Shown here: in pieces, positions 1-12,894 of the stretch | How the letters are laid out: every line of letters starts with the position of its first letter | How positions within the stretch are numbered: the first letter of the stretch is position 1 | Origin: Molanna angustata | Taxonomy: Eukaryota > Arthropoda > Insecta > Trichoptera > Molannidae | Assembly (NCBI GenBank): GCA_963576475.1 | Contig: OY754974.1 | Coordinates: forward strand, 7,786,974-7,850,973 | Reading direction: 5' to 3' | Length of the DNA stretch: 64,000 nt | Position numbers and translations under genes: made by a program | The notes under the pieces: generated by a model | Databases searched by the model: none | What the model was told of the DNA's origin: nothing | Seen by the model: only the letters and a program-made list of their open reading frames with translations

Positions 1-815
1 CTCTACCTACACCCTTAAACTTTTCATATGTTTCATGTCAAATTAATTAGTTCGCCACTATGTAGGTCAGTCTTGGACAGATCGAAGGGTTTCGATGATT
101 GAAGTTCTTAATGCGGTCACTCGATTGGGTCAATGAGAGACCTCTGGATCTCCTACCCTCCACACTTCCCATTACAGCTTTATAAGATTATCGGGGACTC
201 TTCTGGCAAATGTATCTCAAGTGTATTGAAAGAATGTGAGTTTTCCTTTTATTTCTTATTTCTTCAAGTTAAACGACTCTTGTGTTTGTTTCAAGTTTAT
301 CTGTCCATTGAGCCAAAGAGTATTATTAGATTTCTAAACGATCCAGTTTGCATTTTATTTTCGATGGGTATCGTTAAAACTTCACATGTTCTAAATTTGT
401 TCCAGGCATTGATCTATCTCTATATTGGCAAGAGATGTTCAATCATAAAGAATCTTGTTTGAACTAAGTGTCTAAATTCAGATATTCCTAAACTCAAACC
501 AAACCTTTCGACCTTTCTTAAAATCAATATTCCCCGTTCGACGGATATTTTTTCTATCTTTTTTTGTGACTTAGATGAACACGATAGGATGCCTGAGGGT
601 TGAAAAATCGCTAGACCAAGATTGTTATGGTCATGCATTTTCTTTATTCATTTTGAACTTAATTCCACATTCAGAAAGGCAAATTTTATCTACTACAAGA
701 ATTGCCGTGCTATTCACAAATCTGTAAACAAGTACCTATTCGTTCTGCGCTTCATCTTACTACTAAATACAAATTCAACTTTACAATTGTTTCTTTATTT
801 ATCAGATTAATTCTT
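1..815. other. AT-rich sequence, no gene recognised
   Basis: Only short open frames occur here (the longest is 109 codons). None shows a recognisable domain, signal peptide followed by a sensible mature part, or repeat identity. I see no RNA gene or transposon end. Confidence 0.6.
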
Positions 816-817
816 CT

Positions 818-1000
818 TCGTCCTCAGCCTATTTCCGTCCACTCTTGGACGAAAGCTTCCTTCCTCCTATCCTCTTTTTTTTGTCTCCATTTCCTCTTGT
901 CCTATATGCAGTCTGTATCCCATGCAGAACGTGACGGTATATCGTTTGATGTTATTATCCCTCCATCTCAGATGTGGTCACCCCACACCTCTCTTTACTG
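818..1000 (-). mobile_element. Possible RTE-type LINE 3' relic
   Basis: The stretch contains a degenerate form of the 'gtccactgctggacataggcc' type of sequence. That sequence is seen more clearly at 12895-13110 and 37245-37395, and I associate it with the 3' part of RTE-like LINEs in insects. No reading frame survives. It could be chance similarity. Confidence 0.3.
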
Positions 1001-1435
1001 TAAAAGATATTTTTCTTATTATTCAAAATTAATATAGTTTTTCTTTTTTAAATGCAAGCCTTATAAAACATACCTAGTTCAAGATGCCATGGTTATGGTG
1101 TTGATCTAACATTTTCTATTCCCTCTTTTCAAAAACTTATAGCATGATTTTTATTACTTTTGATTTTTAAGTACTTATATTATTTTGATTAATTTATTTA
1201 TTTGTAACTTCTTGTACATATAATTTGTAGAATGGCGAGTTTATTTCGCAATTTTAAAAGAAAAAGACAAAAAAGAACGAATACAAAACAAAAGAATAAG
1301 GAGAGGAAGAAGAAATCAGGTATTATCAAATAGATATTTTTGCTATAGTCTTGTTTTGAAAATGTCTAATGAGATAGCCAACGTAATATCAGGACTTGTA
1401 CTTCAAATAAAGAGCTAAAAATAAGTTAATTTTTA

Positions 1436-1500
1436 GTTTAGGGAACGTAGGAAGATGTATATGTACTTGTTTAACAAGGACATATTCATTTTTTTTTGTT
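1436..1500 (+). mobile_element. SINE-A, 3' half only
   Basis: The block 'gggaacgtaggaagatgt' followed by 'acttgtttaacaaggaca' and a T-rich end matches the 3' half of the tRNA-derived SINE that is more complete at 11439-11580 (plus) and 46500-46675 (minus). The tRNA-like 5' half is absent, so this copy is 5'-truncated. Confidence 0.65.
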
Positions 1501-1593
1501 AAATAAAAAATAAAAATAAAATTATTTTGAGATACGTTTGGATTAGAAAGTACATTGTATAACAGTGACAGGATATGTATATTACGTCGTTGT

Positions 1594-1642
1594 CAACAAA
1601 CTTGAACGCATACAAAAATTTTGAATGCGTTCAAGTTTGTTG
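1594..1642. repeat. Perfect 18-bp-arm hairpin
   Basis: Arms at 1594-1611 and 1625-1642 are exact reverse complements, separated by a 13-nt AT-rich loop. The arms are GC-richer than their surroundings. It may be a MITE remnant or a stem at a transposon end. No terminator role is implied in a eukaryote. Confidence 0.7.
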
Positions 1643-1644
1643 AG

Positions 1645-2535
1645 ATGTTCCTCGTTTGCATCCAAATAGCAAACATCAGCATAGTCAAGCAACGATAGAA
1701 GTTTTTGCTAGGGTTGTTTTACAATGAAGTGGAAAGAAATTATTTAGTTTATTTGGAGTGAGTATGGCAAAGAAATTGGATTTGCTGACGTGTGATATCT
1801 GTTCATGCCAAGAAAGTTAATGTAAAGGTAAAGTAATGAAGACCCCAAGGTCTTGATTACTTTAGACTAAATCTTGGATTCTTCGTTTTTTGCATTATTG
1901 AAAGAAAATGGGCTATGGGTGAATGAAATCTTTCGAGTTAGAATTAAAACCGAGATTGATAGATCAGCATAGGTATGTACATATATAGTACCGCTCTGCC
2001 ACCGACCAATCAATCAATTCGTAGTTGAAGAAATATGACCAACATGAAGATTGCTGAGATTTATTCCCTTCTCTGACTTCTATCTGATCTCCTCGTTACA
2101 GATTCAAATGAAACAGGTGTGTCTTATGACTAGGTAGTGTGCTATTTTGGCGAAATTTCGCTACACATAAATATGAAATGTAAGAATGGTACCTACATAC
2201 CAACAATATATAATGTTATATTATATTCCAGACCACATGCTGTGTGTTTTTCTTATCACCAATTGATATTTAATATATACCAGGAAAAATAAGACAAAAT
2301 GTACATAAAACGGCACAACAAACATTATAAAATTACACAACAAAGAACTTCGATGCATATATTTGCATATATTTTTGACACTTTCACGGACTCATTGTTA
2401 AACTTATTCATCGTAGGTACAATTATTATTGACCTCGCACTTCCCCATATTTTATATTTTTATAATATCTATGTAGGTACTACTTTGAAACCCTTACATG
2501 TAACTGTTTTAAAGAATAAAATTTTAAGGCCCTTG
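1645..2535. other. AT-rich sequence, no gene recognised
   Basis: No frame with recognisable protein features. A short sense-looking frame near 2299-2538 gives a hydrophobic 79-residue translation of low complexity, which I do not regard as a gene. Confidence 0.55.
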
Positions 2536-2830
2536 TGACCCTGGGCATACCGATATACACAAATATATACGTCCTTTTCCTCATGACTGAGGATAGCGGC
2601 TGTAGTCCGTTGCCACACGTATGGCCCGCCTCCTTGCCAATCTGTTTTGGGCTGAACGCAGAGCACCAGTCACCGAAGACCCCATTGTGGACTTAACCAA
2701 ATCGCTCCATCTGGTCGGTGAGCGACCACGAGATCTCCGTCCTTCCACGCTGCCCATCACAACAAACTTCTCGAGTCACTCTGGTTCCCTTCTGGCAATG
2801 TGTCCAAAGAATTTAAGGATACGTCTGTAA
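2536..2830 (-). pseudogene. RTE-like LINE ORF2 C-terminus (broken)
   Basis: On the minus strand the translation reads FFGHIARREPE, then a TGA, then continues in the same frame with LEKFVVMGSVEGRRSRG and RSPTRWSDLVK and ends near YSRYPQS. This 'GH(I/V)ARR...GRR.RGRSP.RW.D' pattern is the usual C-terminal tail of RTE-like reverse transcriptases in insects. The reverse-transcriptase core is missing (5' truncation) and one in-frame stop is present, so it is a dead fragment. The block is clearly GC-richer than its flanks. Family assignment is from pattern recognition only. Confidence 0.7.
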
Positions 2831-3049
2831 CATATCGTCGATACACAAATATGCACACTAAATTACGTTTTTTCGTATAAAACACAAAAAATATTTTATA
2901 TCACCTAATTTGTGATATATAATATTTTTTCGTGAAGAAAATGTGAAATTTAGAGGTTTTTTCATAAATAGCAAGAACAGTATTTTATTTTTATTTTCAT
3001 ATTACATACATCTCGGGTAACTAACAGGTACTATGTTAAATATTAATAA

Positions 3050-3190
3050 AACACCCAACAACAAGTTGCCACATATTGGAGACTTACTATGTTAATCACA
3101 GATCCAGACTGAAGACACAATTAAAAACTGTGTCTCCACCGGGAATCGAACCCGGGTCATTAATTAAAATATTAAAATAGTAAAAGACTC
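3050..3190 (-). mobile_element. SINE-B, tRNA-derived
   Basis: The stretch 'ccgggaatcgaacccggg' is the reverse complement of a pol III B box (GGTTCGATTCC). Upstream lies 'agatccagactgaagacaca' and 'aacaagttgccacat', shared with the copies at 42400-42565 (plus) and 47225-47390 (minus). The A-box side is degraded into an AT-rich run. It is a short interspersed element, not a working tRNA gene, because no cloverleaf can be drawn. Confidence 0.75.
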
Positions 3191-3860
3191 AGCCGGTTGA
3201 TTTTCATATTCTCGTTCGATTGAAGTACAAATCTACTTCATAGGCCTCTTAGTTTTTTAGTCACTTACAATAAAAAAATTAATGGGTTTTACTTAAACTA
3301 AGTTTACAAGAAAAGTACTAAACAAATTCAAATTTCAAAAAACTCGTGCAATAGAATAAAAATGTAAATTCAAACTGTTCTTTATTTCAAAGACGTATAT
3401 TTTGAGGGTACTGGCGAAAAGATTTTCAAAATATACTATATTGCCTACTATAGCCTCTTAATGTTAAAAAATATTGATTTTAATATTTATATACCTTGGT
3501 ATTATATATGTACATGTAGGTAACTATTGTAGATTGTAAGTTCACTGTAGGCGTTTCTAGAATTGTAAATACAATATTATATTTTCTAACTCGCTCCAAG
3601 ATTTTTTTATCCCTACGTACAAGATTTGTTTGTGAAAAGAATCTCTTCACCACGCGAGTCTAAAATATTTGTTATAAAACAGGGATCCCATATATTTAGT
3701 TTATGCACAATAATTATTATCTAAAAATATTAAAAAAAAGATCTCGAAACGATCAACCAGTGACATAAACTTCAGGATAACAAAGATGTTATTTTTAATA
3801 TTTTTAGAATTGACTTTATTGTAGGTATATTTTTGTATACACTTACTCTATCAAATTTGT
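3191..3860. other. AT-rich sequence with a short dispersed repeat
   Basis: No gene. A block at about 3400-3470 ('ttttcaaaatatactata', then 'atagcctcttaatg') recurs with changes at 5745-5800, so part of this stretch is a dispersed repeat of unknown type. Confidence 0.5.
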
Positions 3861-4016
3861 GAGTTTGTTGTCATATGGCAACTTCTTCCAACCTAACAGT
3901 GTTTCTGAAGTGCAGAAATTTAACAGTGTTTCCAGCCCACGGAAGCAATAATTGCGTCAGATATGATTTTAAATATTATTTTCTCATGCAGGGAATCAAA
4001 CCCAGGACGCCATTAT
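3860..4016 (-). mobile_element. SINE-C, tRNA-derived, diverged
   Basis: The end 'gggaatcaaacccagga' is a reverse-complement B box. The other end, 'catatggcaacttcttcca', matches the 3' side of the same family at 15890-15980 and 41940-41985. The middle is diverged. It sits on the minus strand. Confidence 0.6.
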
Positions 4017-4354
4017 ATATAATAGTTTTGGGTACGGTACAATGGTTTTTATCATGTCTCGTGTGTGATGGTTTGTTACCCCTGGATATGTATGTGATGT
4101 AGGTAAGATGTAGGCAGAATGAAGAAAGACAAGGAAATTTGTAGAAGTAGCAAACTAAGCCTCTCTCGTACAACCACTCACGTACATCTTTTACGATAAG
4201 GTAGACACATAATGTTGGTTCTACTATACACAAAATTATTATCAAGAGACGCCACGTGACAACTAGATGTATACACACTATACCTACACATCTTCCCCTC
4301 CATCCACAACTGCTTCTATCCGAAATACTATTGTTCTACATTTATAAAACATAC

Positions 4355-4445
4355 ATACCATCACGCCATGTCCCTAGCGGAGTAGGCAGAGAGAGCTGAA
4401 CATTTTTCTATCTTGGCACACATTCATTTGCTCCTATATATAATA
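4355..4445 (-). mobile_element. Family D (RTE-like) 3' end
   Basis: 'taccatcacgccatgtccct' then 'ggcagagagag' is the reverse complement of the 3' end seen in other family D copies ('ctctctgg...accccaaatagggaa...gcgtgatggtatg', for example at 23850-23905). Only the terminal part is left. Confidence 0.65.
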
Positions 4446-4987
4446 TATGCACCTGTCAAAATATCATTTACATGTCCGCCTTGTATATTTTCATCGTTTA
4501 TTACACATTTGGTCCTTGTATAGTTATTGGAGCTGAGAGTTTTGAAAACAAAGTCAATAAAACTCTATTATTCAACATTAATCTCTTTTGTCATCCTTGA
4601 AAATATACTTGTGGTTGGTTTTTGAATTTTAATTCTCCACTCATTGTGATGATTGCACAAATATTAACCGTATTTTTTCATTTATAAATTGTGTACTTTT
4701 TTCATCTAACTAATTGTTCAAACGTTATCCAAAGGCAAGTCTGGTCAACAAGCGGAATCAAAACCATCCATGGTTATCCATGTCATGGATATAATTATCT
4801 TATGGAGTTCTATAACATCTTAAGGTATTATATCACTCCATATGATAATTATTTTATTTTTATTTATTTTATTTATTACAAAAAGACATATTTTACATAA
4901 AAAAATACATAGCAAAAAAGAAATTAATACACTTTATAATATGACTTCCTTCAAAAAGAGATATACTCGTGCTTTGAAGGGAAGGTA
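4446..4987. other. AT-rich sequence, no gene recognised
   Basis: Two short overlapping frames near 4691-5036 are low-complexity translations of AT-rich DNA. Nothing else is recognised. Confidence 0.55.
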
Positions 4988-5620
4988 TATAATAATAATA
5001 ATAATAATAATAAGTCATTTGTATAGCGCCGTTTAATGATTCAAGATCATACCAAGGGCGCTGATAGTCTAATGTTGTGTTGCTCTTTGAAACAAAGCTG
5101 TTTTTAATCCTTTAGTGAAAGTGCTCTTGCTTTGAGCACTGCGGACATCTAGAGGCAGTGAATTCCACTTAATAGGACCACTCACACTAAAGCATCAGTC
5201 ATAGTAAGCCGCTTTGTTGACTCTGTCCAACTCCTTTAAGGAATTGTTACTCTGTGATCCAGATGACCTGAGTGTGAGATGCCTCCCAGAGAGATCTCTT
5301 CTCTGACACAGCTCTTGTATATATTTTGGTGCCAGGTTGTTCAAAGCATTATATACTGTCAAACAAATTTTGTAATCAATTCGCTCTGGACACTTCAACC
5401 AGTGTAATTCGTTTAGTAGTGGAGTTATGTGACATCGTTTTTCTGCACCGAAAATAAGTCTTGCCGCTGTGTTAAATACCATCTGTAGTCTATCGAGCTG
5501 ATAATTCGGCAATCCAGCATAAATGCCGTTGCAGTAATCAAGCCGAGATACAACGAATGAATTTACAAGTGTTTTAGTCTCATTCTTAGGTAAATTTCGA
5601 CGAATGTTTTTCAGTTGTCT
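4988..5620 (-). mobile_element. L2/CR1-type LINE, 3' fragment
   Basis: Read on the minus strand, the fragment encodes the end of a reverse-transcriptase ORF2 and then a 3' UTR. It ends in 'ggcgctatacaaatgac' followed by a (TTA)n tail, seen on plus as ATAATAATA at 4988-5013. A GCGCTATA-plus-ATT-repeat 3' end is a hallmark I know from L2-type LINEs. The element is 5'-truncated near 5620, next to the small inverted repeat at 5629-5738. Confidence 0.75.
5069..5618 (-). pseudogene. LINE ORF2 C-terminal part, one stop
   Basis: The translation runs through VVSRLDYCNGIYAGLPNYQL, then LQMVFNTAARLIFGAEKRCH, HITPLLNELHWL and RIDYKICLTVYNALNN. These are the conserved post-RT blocks of CR1/L2-type ORF2 proteins. 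A TGA at about 5190-5195 follows KAAYYD. The same frame then continues with FSVSGPIKWNSLPLDVRSAQ and TFTKGLKTALFQR to a TAG at 5069-5071, so the premature stop splits an otherwise open C-terminus. The catalytic RT core is absent. Confidence 0.75.
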
Positions 5621-5628
5621 GAGTTGAA

Positions 5629-5738
5629 AAAAACATGAACTGACCGTTTTATTTATTATATTATACTTATTTCAAGGATGACAAAGGTCAAGTTGTCACT
5701 TGACCTTCAAATCTCAAAAACGTTCAGTTCATGTTTTT
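5629..5738. repeat. 110-bp double-hairpin, MITE-like
   Basis: Outer arms at 5629-5650 and 5717-5738 are reverse complements with one mismatch in 22. Nested inside is a 10-bp perfect palindrome (5684-5693 with 5698-5707). The compact size and terminal inverted repeats fit a MITE or foldback element. No target duplication was identified. Confidence 0.6.
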
Positions 5739-6840
5739 ATCCCTCCTTTAGGGAAAATATTTTGAAAATTTACTATTTAGCCTAATATAGCCTCTTAACA
5801 ATAATGTCTTTTTTACGAATGTTTACAGATTACATACATACACTATGGCCAAGAAGTCAAGACGAAGCTAGCTGCGAGAATCGAAGATTTCAACAAAACA
5901 CAACCAATATAGCTACTTCTCGTTTTTTTTCATCTCACTACCTGTTAATTTTCATCAAAACTCATTACCAAATTATTCATTTAAAAAAACGAGTCTTCTT
6001 TAACCTGGTGACTATACCTCCATTAGTATCATTCTCTATTGTTCTATTGTAAGGACACAATGTACATAATAGATAAGCATTAATGAGTACTTTTTCAAAA
6101 CAGGTACATAATATTAATTTGGAAACGTATTAACCTTTGACAAATACTAACGCCTTTTTTAACTACTTATCATCTCCTTTACTTAATCCATACGAGTTTG
6201 AGTATATTTCATTATGCTAAGTATAATAGGAAGTACAAATCTATTCAAACACCATGAAAAAACAAAGGCGAGTATTACCTGATAACAATGGTAGGTGTCT
6301 TCTTTTGTTTCATAGCTCTGACTAAGTAGGTGCAACCAGGTAGGACCAGCTAAACCGGAAGATTGATAAGAGAATTTAACGAAAATAACGGATGCACAAA
6401 AAATTGCAAGTGGTTTTCGGAATCCATATCTATAAGTCATATTTTTTTAAAAGGTCCGTTAGAGAATGGAAAGTTGATTTCAACGCATTTTTTTTTGAGA
6501 GTAAGTTTGATATTTTAATGTGATTTGCCTACACAGATCTCCTACACTCTCTTTATTCTATCAACAACAATAACGTTTTAAAAAAAAACAATTTAGTGTG
6601 TTTTTTTTAAGAATGAAATCGTCTGTAATACAGATACATACGTATACTGTAGTACATATACCTATATACTTACACATTCCCTAAATAAATCAAAAACATG
6701 TATAGGAGAGATTCGAAATCGCTAAACTATAAGCTCTTAATTTTGAGAATAAAAATAATATTAAATAAAAATTATTATTTGATTTTTTTTATTTACATTA
6801 TAATACATAAGCAATAAGATCATGCTGAAAGTCATCTGCT
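5739..6840. other. AT-rich sequence, no gene recognised
   Basis: Contains the second copy of the short dispersed repeat (5745-5800, see 3191-3860). Frames of 82 and 85 codons (5804-6052 and 6183-6440) have no recognisable features. Confidence 0.5.
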
Positions 6841-6843
6841 GGT

Positions 6844-6884
6844 GGCTTGTCTTCCTGCAACATAGCTGAGCAGGAAGACAAGCC
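6844..6884. repeat. Perfect 15-bp hairpin, 11-nt loop
   Basis: GGCTTGTCTTCCTGC at 6844-6858 is exactly complementary to 6870-6884. It is a GC-rich stem in AT-rich DNA. It may be a structured 3' end of a SINE or LINE or a MITE remnant. Function unknown. Confidence 0.65.
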
Positions 6885-7119
6885 CTCTTTTCATTTGTTT
6901 GATATATTTCTTTGTATTTGTGTGTAAACTTCTTTGTTTTCGTCTTTCTTTTCGTTCTTTGTTTTATTTTATTATTATTATTATTAAATAGTATTATTTA
7001 TATTTTTAAGAATGAACATATTATCTTTGCACCAACCAAGTAGGGCTCGACAAATAAGAGAAATTATAAAGAATTTAAAGTTGCAAAGAAGGGCCAAGTA
7101 GGGCTCAGTTTTATAAATA

Positions 7120-7620
7120 ATTGTTGTAAATGTATGGTTGCTAAGGTCATGCAATTGAAACCTGGACATGGCAGAAGTCGCACGATAGCAGAATAAATGC
7201 AGTAAAAATGAGATCGCTTAGAATAATTTGTAATAGAAAGATGTATGGCAGGGTAAAAAATGAGTACATATGGAAAAAATGTACGATGAAGAAAGATGTC
7301 ATTATTAGAAAAAAAAGTGAACAAATTGATATTGTTTGGCCACATGGGGAGAATGAATGAGGGATGCCTGACGAAGAAAATATACAGTGCGGACAAGAAT
7401 GGTGTGAGCAGTCGGGGCCCCCCAAAAAAGGGATGGCACGATCATGTGAACGATATTCTGAAAGACGGAAATATTAGAAGCATGAACGACAGACGAACAT
7501 GAATTAAACAATGCATGAATGTGGACGAGGCGAGGGATGCGTGCCATGGTAGTAATATGTGGCGTTCGGTTCTCTCCACCAACCCCGCGAAGGGACATGA
7601 CGTGATGGTTTGTATGTATA
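7120..7620 (+). pseudogene. Family D (RTE-like) ORF2 C-terminus
   Basis: The plus-strand translation includes AVKMRSLRIICNRKMYGRVK, NEYIWKKCTMKKDV, a frameshifted 'RFGHMERMNE'-like stretch and GWHDHVNDILKDGNIRS. It then reads QCMNVDEARDACHGSN and MWRSVLSTNPAKGHDVMVC. Stops and frameshifts break it. This is the 3' part of a LINE family with many copies in the window: 4355-4445, 12530-12720, 21906-22145, 22845-23530, 23560-23905, 40375-41115 and short tails at 15245, 42225 and 46690. The common 3' end is 'gcgtgatggtatg'. No RT catalytic motif remains in any copy seen here. Confidence 0.65.
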
Positions 7621-7794
7621 TGTATATGCAAAGGTCAGGGAAAAAATGACACGCAATACGCTGCACAACGTCGAAGGTCAACTGAATTTATTGGTTGATA
7701 CAAATAATAGTATTTCCCTGAACTAAAATTGGTTTGTGCACAGTTGATGTCACCCGCGTTCTTTCGCTTGGTGAGCCCTACATACACATCCATA

Positions 7795-7915
7795 TACATA
7801 CTCTAAATTAATCAAAATGCTTGTGCTTATGGTGAACGAAATCGGTCGAGGTGAGATTCGATCCCGTGACCTCTGGAACGATTAAACCATAACCACTGCA
7901 GGCATTTCTCCACCC
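7795..7915 (-). mobile_element. SINE-A, tRNA-derived
   Basis: The order on plus is 'gaacgaaatcggtcgaggtg', then 'agattcgatcccgtgacc' (B box in reverse complement) and 'attaaaccataaccactgca' (the tRNA-like 5' side). It is the minus-strand equivalent of the copies at 11439 and 46500. The 3' half ('acaaggacat') is not clear here. Confidence 0.7.
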
Positions 7916-10224
<2,309 letters not shown>

Positions 10225-11438
10225 AAAGGAAAATATGACAGTAAACTGACTTATCATATCAATAAAGGAAAATACATCAATGAATAGACTAATCATACCA
10301 ATAAAGGAAAATACGACAGTTAACAATCCAATCATACCAAAATACGACAGTAAACAGATTAATCATATCAATAAAGGAAAATACAACAGTTAACAATCCA
10401 ATCATACCAAAATACGACAGTAAACAGATTAATCAAATCAATAAAGGATAATACAACAGTTAACAATCCAATCATACCAAAATACGACAGTAAACAGATT
10501 AATCATATCAATAAAGGATAATACAACAGTTAACAATCCAATCATACCAAAATACGACAGTAAACAGATTAATCATATCAATAAAGGATAATACAACAGT
10601 TAACAATCCAATCATACCAAAATACGACAATAAACAGATTAATCATATCAATAAAGGATAATACAACAGTTAACAATCCAATCATACCAAAATACGACAG
10701 TAAACAGATTAATCATATCAATAAAGGAAATTACAACAGTTAACAATCCAATCATACCAAAATACGACAGTAAACAGATTAATCATATCAATAAAGGAAA
10801 ATACAACAGTTAACAATCCAATCATACCAAAATACGACAGTAAACAGATTAATCATATCAATAAAGGATAATACAACAGTTAACAATCCAATCATACCAA
10901 AATACTACAATAAACAGATTAATCATATCAATAAAGGATAATACAACAGTTAACAATCCAATCATACCAAAATACGACAGTAAACAAATTAATCATATCA
11001 ATAAAGGAAAATACAACAGTTAACAATCCAATCATACCAAAATACGACAGTAAACAGATTAATCATATCAATAAAGGAAAATACAACAGTTAACAATCCA
11101 ATCATACCAAAATACGACAGTAAACAGATTAATCATATCAATAAAGGATAATACAACAGTTAACAATCCAATCATACCAAAATACGACAGTAAACAGATT
11201 AATCATATCAATAAAGGATAATACAACAGTTAACAATCCAATCATACCAAAATACGACAGTAAACAGATTAATCATATCAATAAAGGAAAATACAACAGT
11301 TAACAATCCAATCATACCAAAATACGACAGTAAACAGATTAATCATATCAATAAAGGATAATACAACAGTTAACAATCCAATCATACCAAAATACGACAG
11401 TAAACAGATTAATCATATCAATAAAGGAAAATACAACA
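10225..11438. repeat. 70-bp tandem satellite array
   Basis: The motif 'atacaacagttaacaatcca' recurs at exactly 70-bp steps (10381, 10451, 10521 and so on to 11361). That gives about 15 near-identical units, preceded by degenerate partial units from about 10225. Units differ mainly at one site (ataaaggAAa versus ataaaggATa). The order of the two types is mixed, not strictly alternating. There is no open frame across it. The array is cut by a SINE at 11439, and degenerate unit fragments continue after it. Confidence 0.95.
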
Positions 11439-11580
11439 AGGGCTAGTAATCTAGTGGTCGCGAGTTCGAGTCCTGCCTTGACCGATTTCGTTCATCTATA
11501 GCACAAGCATTTATGCTTATTTTAGGGAACATAGGAAGATGTATATGTACTTGTTTAACAAGGACATATTCATTTAAAAA
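11439..11580 (+). mobile_element. SINE-A inserted in the satellite
   Basis: It begins 'gggctagtaatctagtggtc', then 'cgagttcgagtcctgcc' (pol III B box), 'gaccgatttcgttcatctat', 'gcacaagcatttatgctta' and the shared 3' part 'ggaagatgtatatgtacttg', ending in an A-run. The tRNA-like head lacks its A-box side. The satellite flanks it on both sides, so the SINE or the array edge is a rearrangement point. Confidence 0.8.
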
Positions 11581-11584
11581 AAAC

Positions 11585-11840
11585 ACGGCTGTTAACTGAC
11601 CTATCATATTAAAATACGACACAAAAGCGAAAACACTAACTAACAGCAAAACGTAAGAGTGTGTCGATGGTATGGATGTATACTGTGTACTTGTCTCTGT
11701 TTTAAATATTATATTTTGTAGTGCTTTTATTGTTGGTATCCAACCATTTCTGTAATGAAACCATGTTTATAATAAATAAGACTTAAAAAACATAGCATAA
11801 AGGAAAACACATCAACGAATAAATCATATCAACGAGGAAA
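11585..11840. repeat. Degenerate satellite remnants
   Basis: Fragments such as 'ttaactgacctatcatatta', 'aatacgacac' and, at about 11795-11835, 'ataaaggaaaacacatcaac' match diverged edge units of the 70-bp array (compare 10225-10300). They suggest the array once continued past the SINE. Confidence 0.55.
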
Positions 11841-11993
11841 TAAATCGGGGAATCGAAGGAAGTAATGAGATTTTTTATTAATTAAATATTATATCAATTT
11901 GATAAAGAAGGAAATTATAATTAGTTACATTACAATATAACAGATGTATGTAGAAGTATAGTACAATGCAACATTTTTGATATAATGTCTCGT

Positions 11994-12350
11994 TTAAACA
12001 ATAAAAATGCATTTAGAGACAATATTAATATTCTCCACGTTTCTCTTATTCCGGGGGGCCTTTGCTCCTCCGCTATGACAATTCATTATATCCCGGTCGG
12101 TCCTGGTCAGATGTAAAGGCCCGCTCGCCGCCTCATTCCGAGAACCCAAGAAATCAGATAACCAGCCAAAGTACTTCGGCCGCCTCTGTGTCGCGATGCA
12201 AATTAACAACAAGAGTGACACTATCATGAAACTTAAACAACAATAATAAAGTATTAAGACTTCATTATCTTGTGCTTCAACATTGCTGACCAAAGTACAT
12301 GAATATATCTTGCGGTCTCCAGATCTTTGGTAAATTTCTAGATGCCGCAT
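11994..12350 (-). CDS. Weak candidate host ORF, one hydrophobic segment
   Basis: I do not recognise this protein. The 118-codon frame lies in a stretch visibly GC-richer than its surroundings and not matched to any repeat in the window. About residues 31-53 form a strongly hydrophobic segment (ILYYCCLSFMIVSLLLLICI). It is followed by a basic region (TQRRPKYFGWLSDFLGSRN) and a polar tail with basic pairs (PRNKRNVENIN). A second Met at residue 42 would make the hydrophobic stretch a signal-peptide-like N-terminus. A stop lies four codons upstream of the first ATG. It could be an exon of a membrane or secreted protein, a UTR, or a chance frame. Confidence 0.22.
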   Translation of the reverse strand: MRHLEIYQRSGDRKIYSCTLVSNVEAQDNEVLILYYCCLSFMIVSLLLLICIATQRRPKYFGWLSDFLGSRNEAASGPLHLTRTDRDIMNCHSGGAKAPRNKRNVENINIVSKCIFIV

Positions 12351-12529
12351 TCCACTATGTCATACGTCCAGATGTACCAGCATAAATTGCAGCCCTAAAT
12401 CAAATGTTGTCAGTAGGCGAAGTTGCCCTCCAATTTGCTAGGGACATTTCTGAGTTTTATTAAGAGCATAACTTAAAATTAAAGCAGTCCAAATGTTAGA
12501 AATGAAGTCACTATGAAATTTTGTACAAC
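12351..12529. other. Flank of the candidate ORF
   Basis: Moderately complex sequence just upstream (minus sense) of the candidate frame at 11994-12350. No promoter element or splice structure can be asserted. Confidence 0.4.
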
Positions 12530-12720
12530 AAAGAAAGATGTCATCAATAAAAGTGAACACGTTAGTCATATGGGAAGAATAAAATCAAATAGAACGCCTG
12601 ACACAGGAAATATAAGAAGCTAACAGGAATGTCACGAGAGGTCAGGGTAACCCAAGAAAAAGATGGCATCGGTGAGCAAATGACAATCTGAAAGAAAGAA
12701 AACAGATAAATAATCAAAAC
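12530..12720 (+). mobile_element. Family D relic
   Basis: 'gaaagatgtcatcaataaaa', 'catatgggaagaataaaatc' and 'ccaagaaaaagatggcatcg' match, with decay, the segment 7290-7440 of the family D copy ('gaaagatgtcattattagaa', 'cacatggggagaatgaatga', 'ccaaaaaagggatggcacga'). There is no coding capacity. Confidence 0.55.
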
Positions 12721-12894
12721 AATTAGATAATAGTAAAACATGATATCAAAACCTACATGTAATTCAAATAAAAATATTCTCAATTTGAAGACACAATAAT
12801 AACACGATCAAGTGTTAGAATATTCGTAATTTATTGATCAATTGTGGATTTCTTCAAACGAGTAATTATCCTTTGAAAATTCCTCACTAACATA

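Noticed and set aside
3118..3160. Possible tRNA gene from the B box
   Set aside because: No acceptor or D stem can be drawn. The body and repeats elsewhere show it is SINE-B. The same reasoning applies to 7860, 11455, 41345, 42450, 46605 and 47320.
7040..7681. Overlapping minus-strand frames up to 110 codons
   Set aside because: They are shadows of the plus-strand family D coding relic.
10225..11438. CRISPR-like array
   Set aside because: The whole 70-bp unit is repeated with no unique spacers, in a eukaryotic context.
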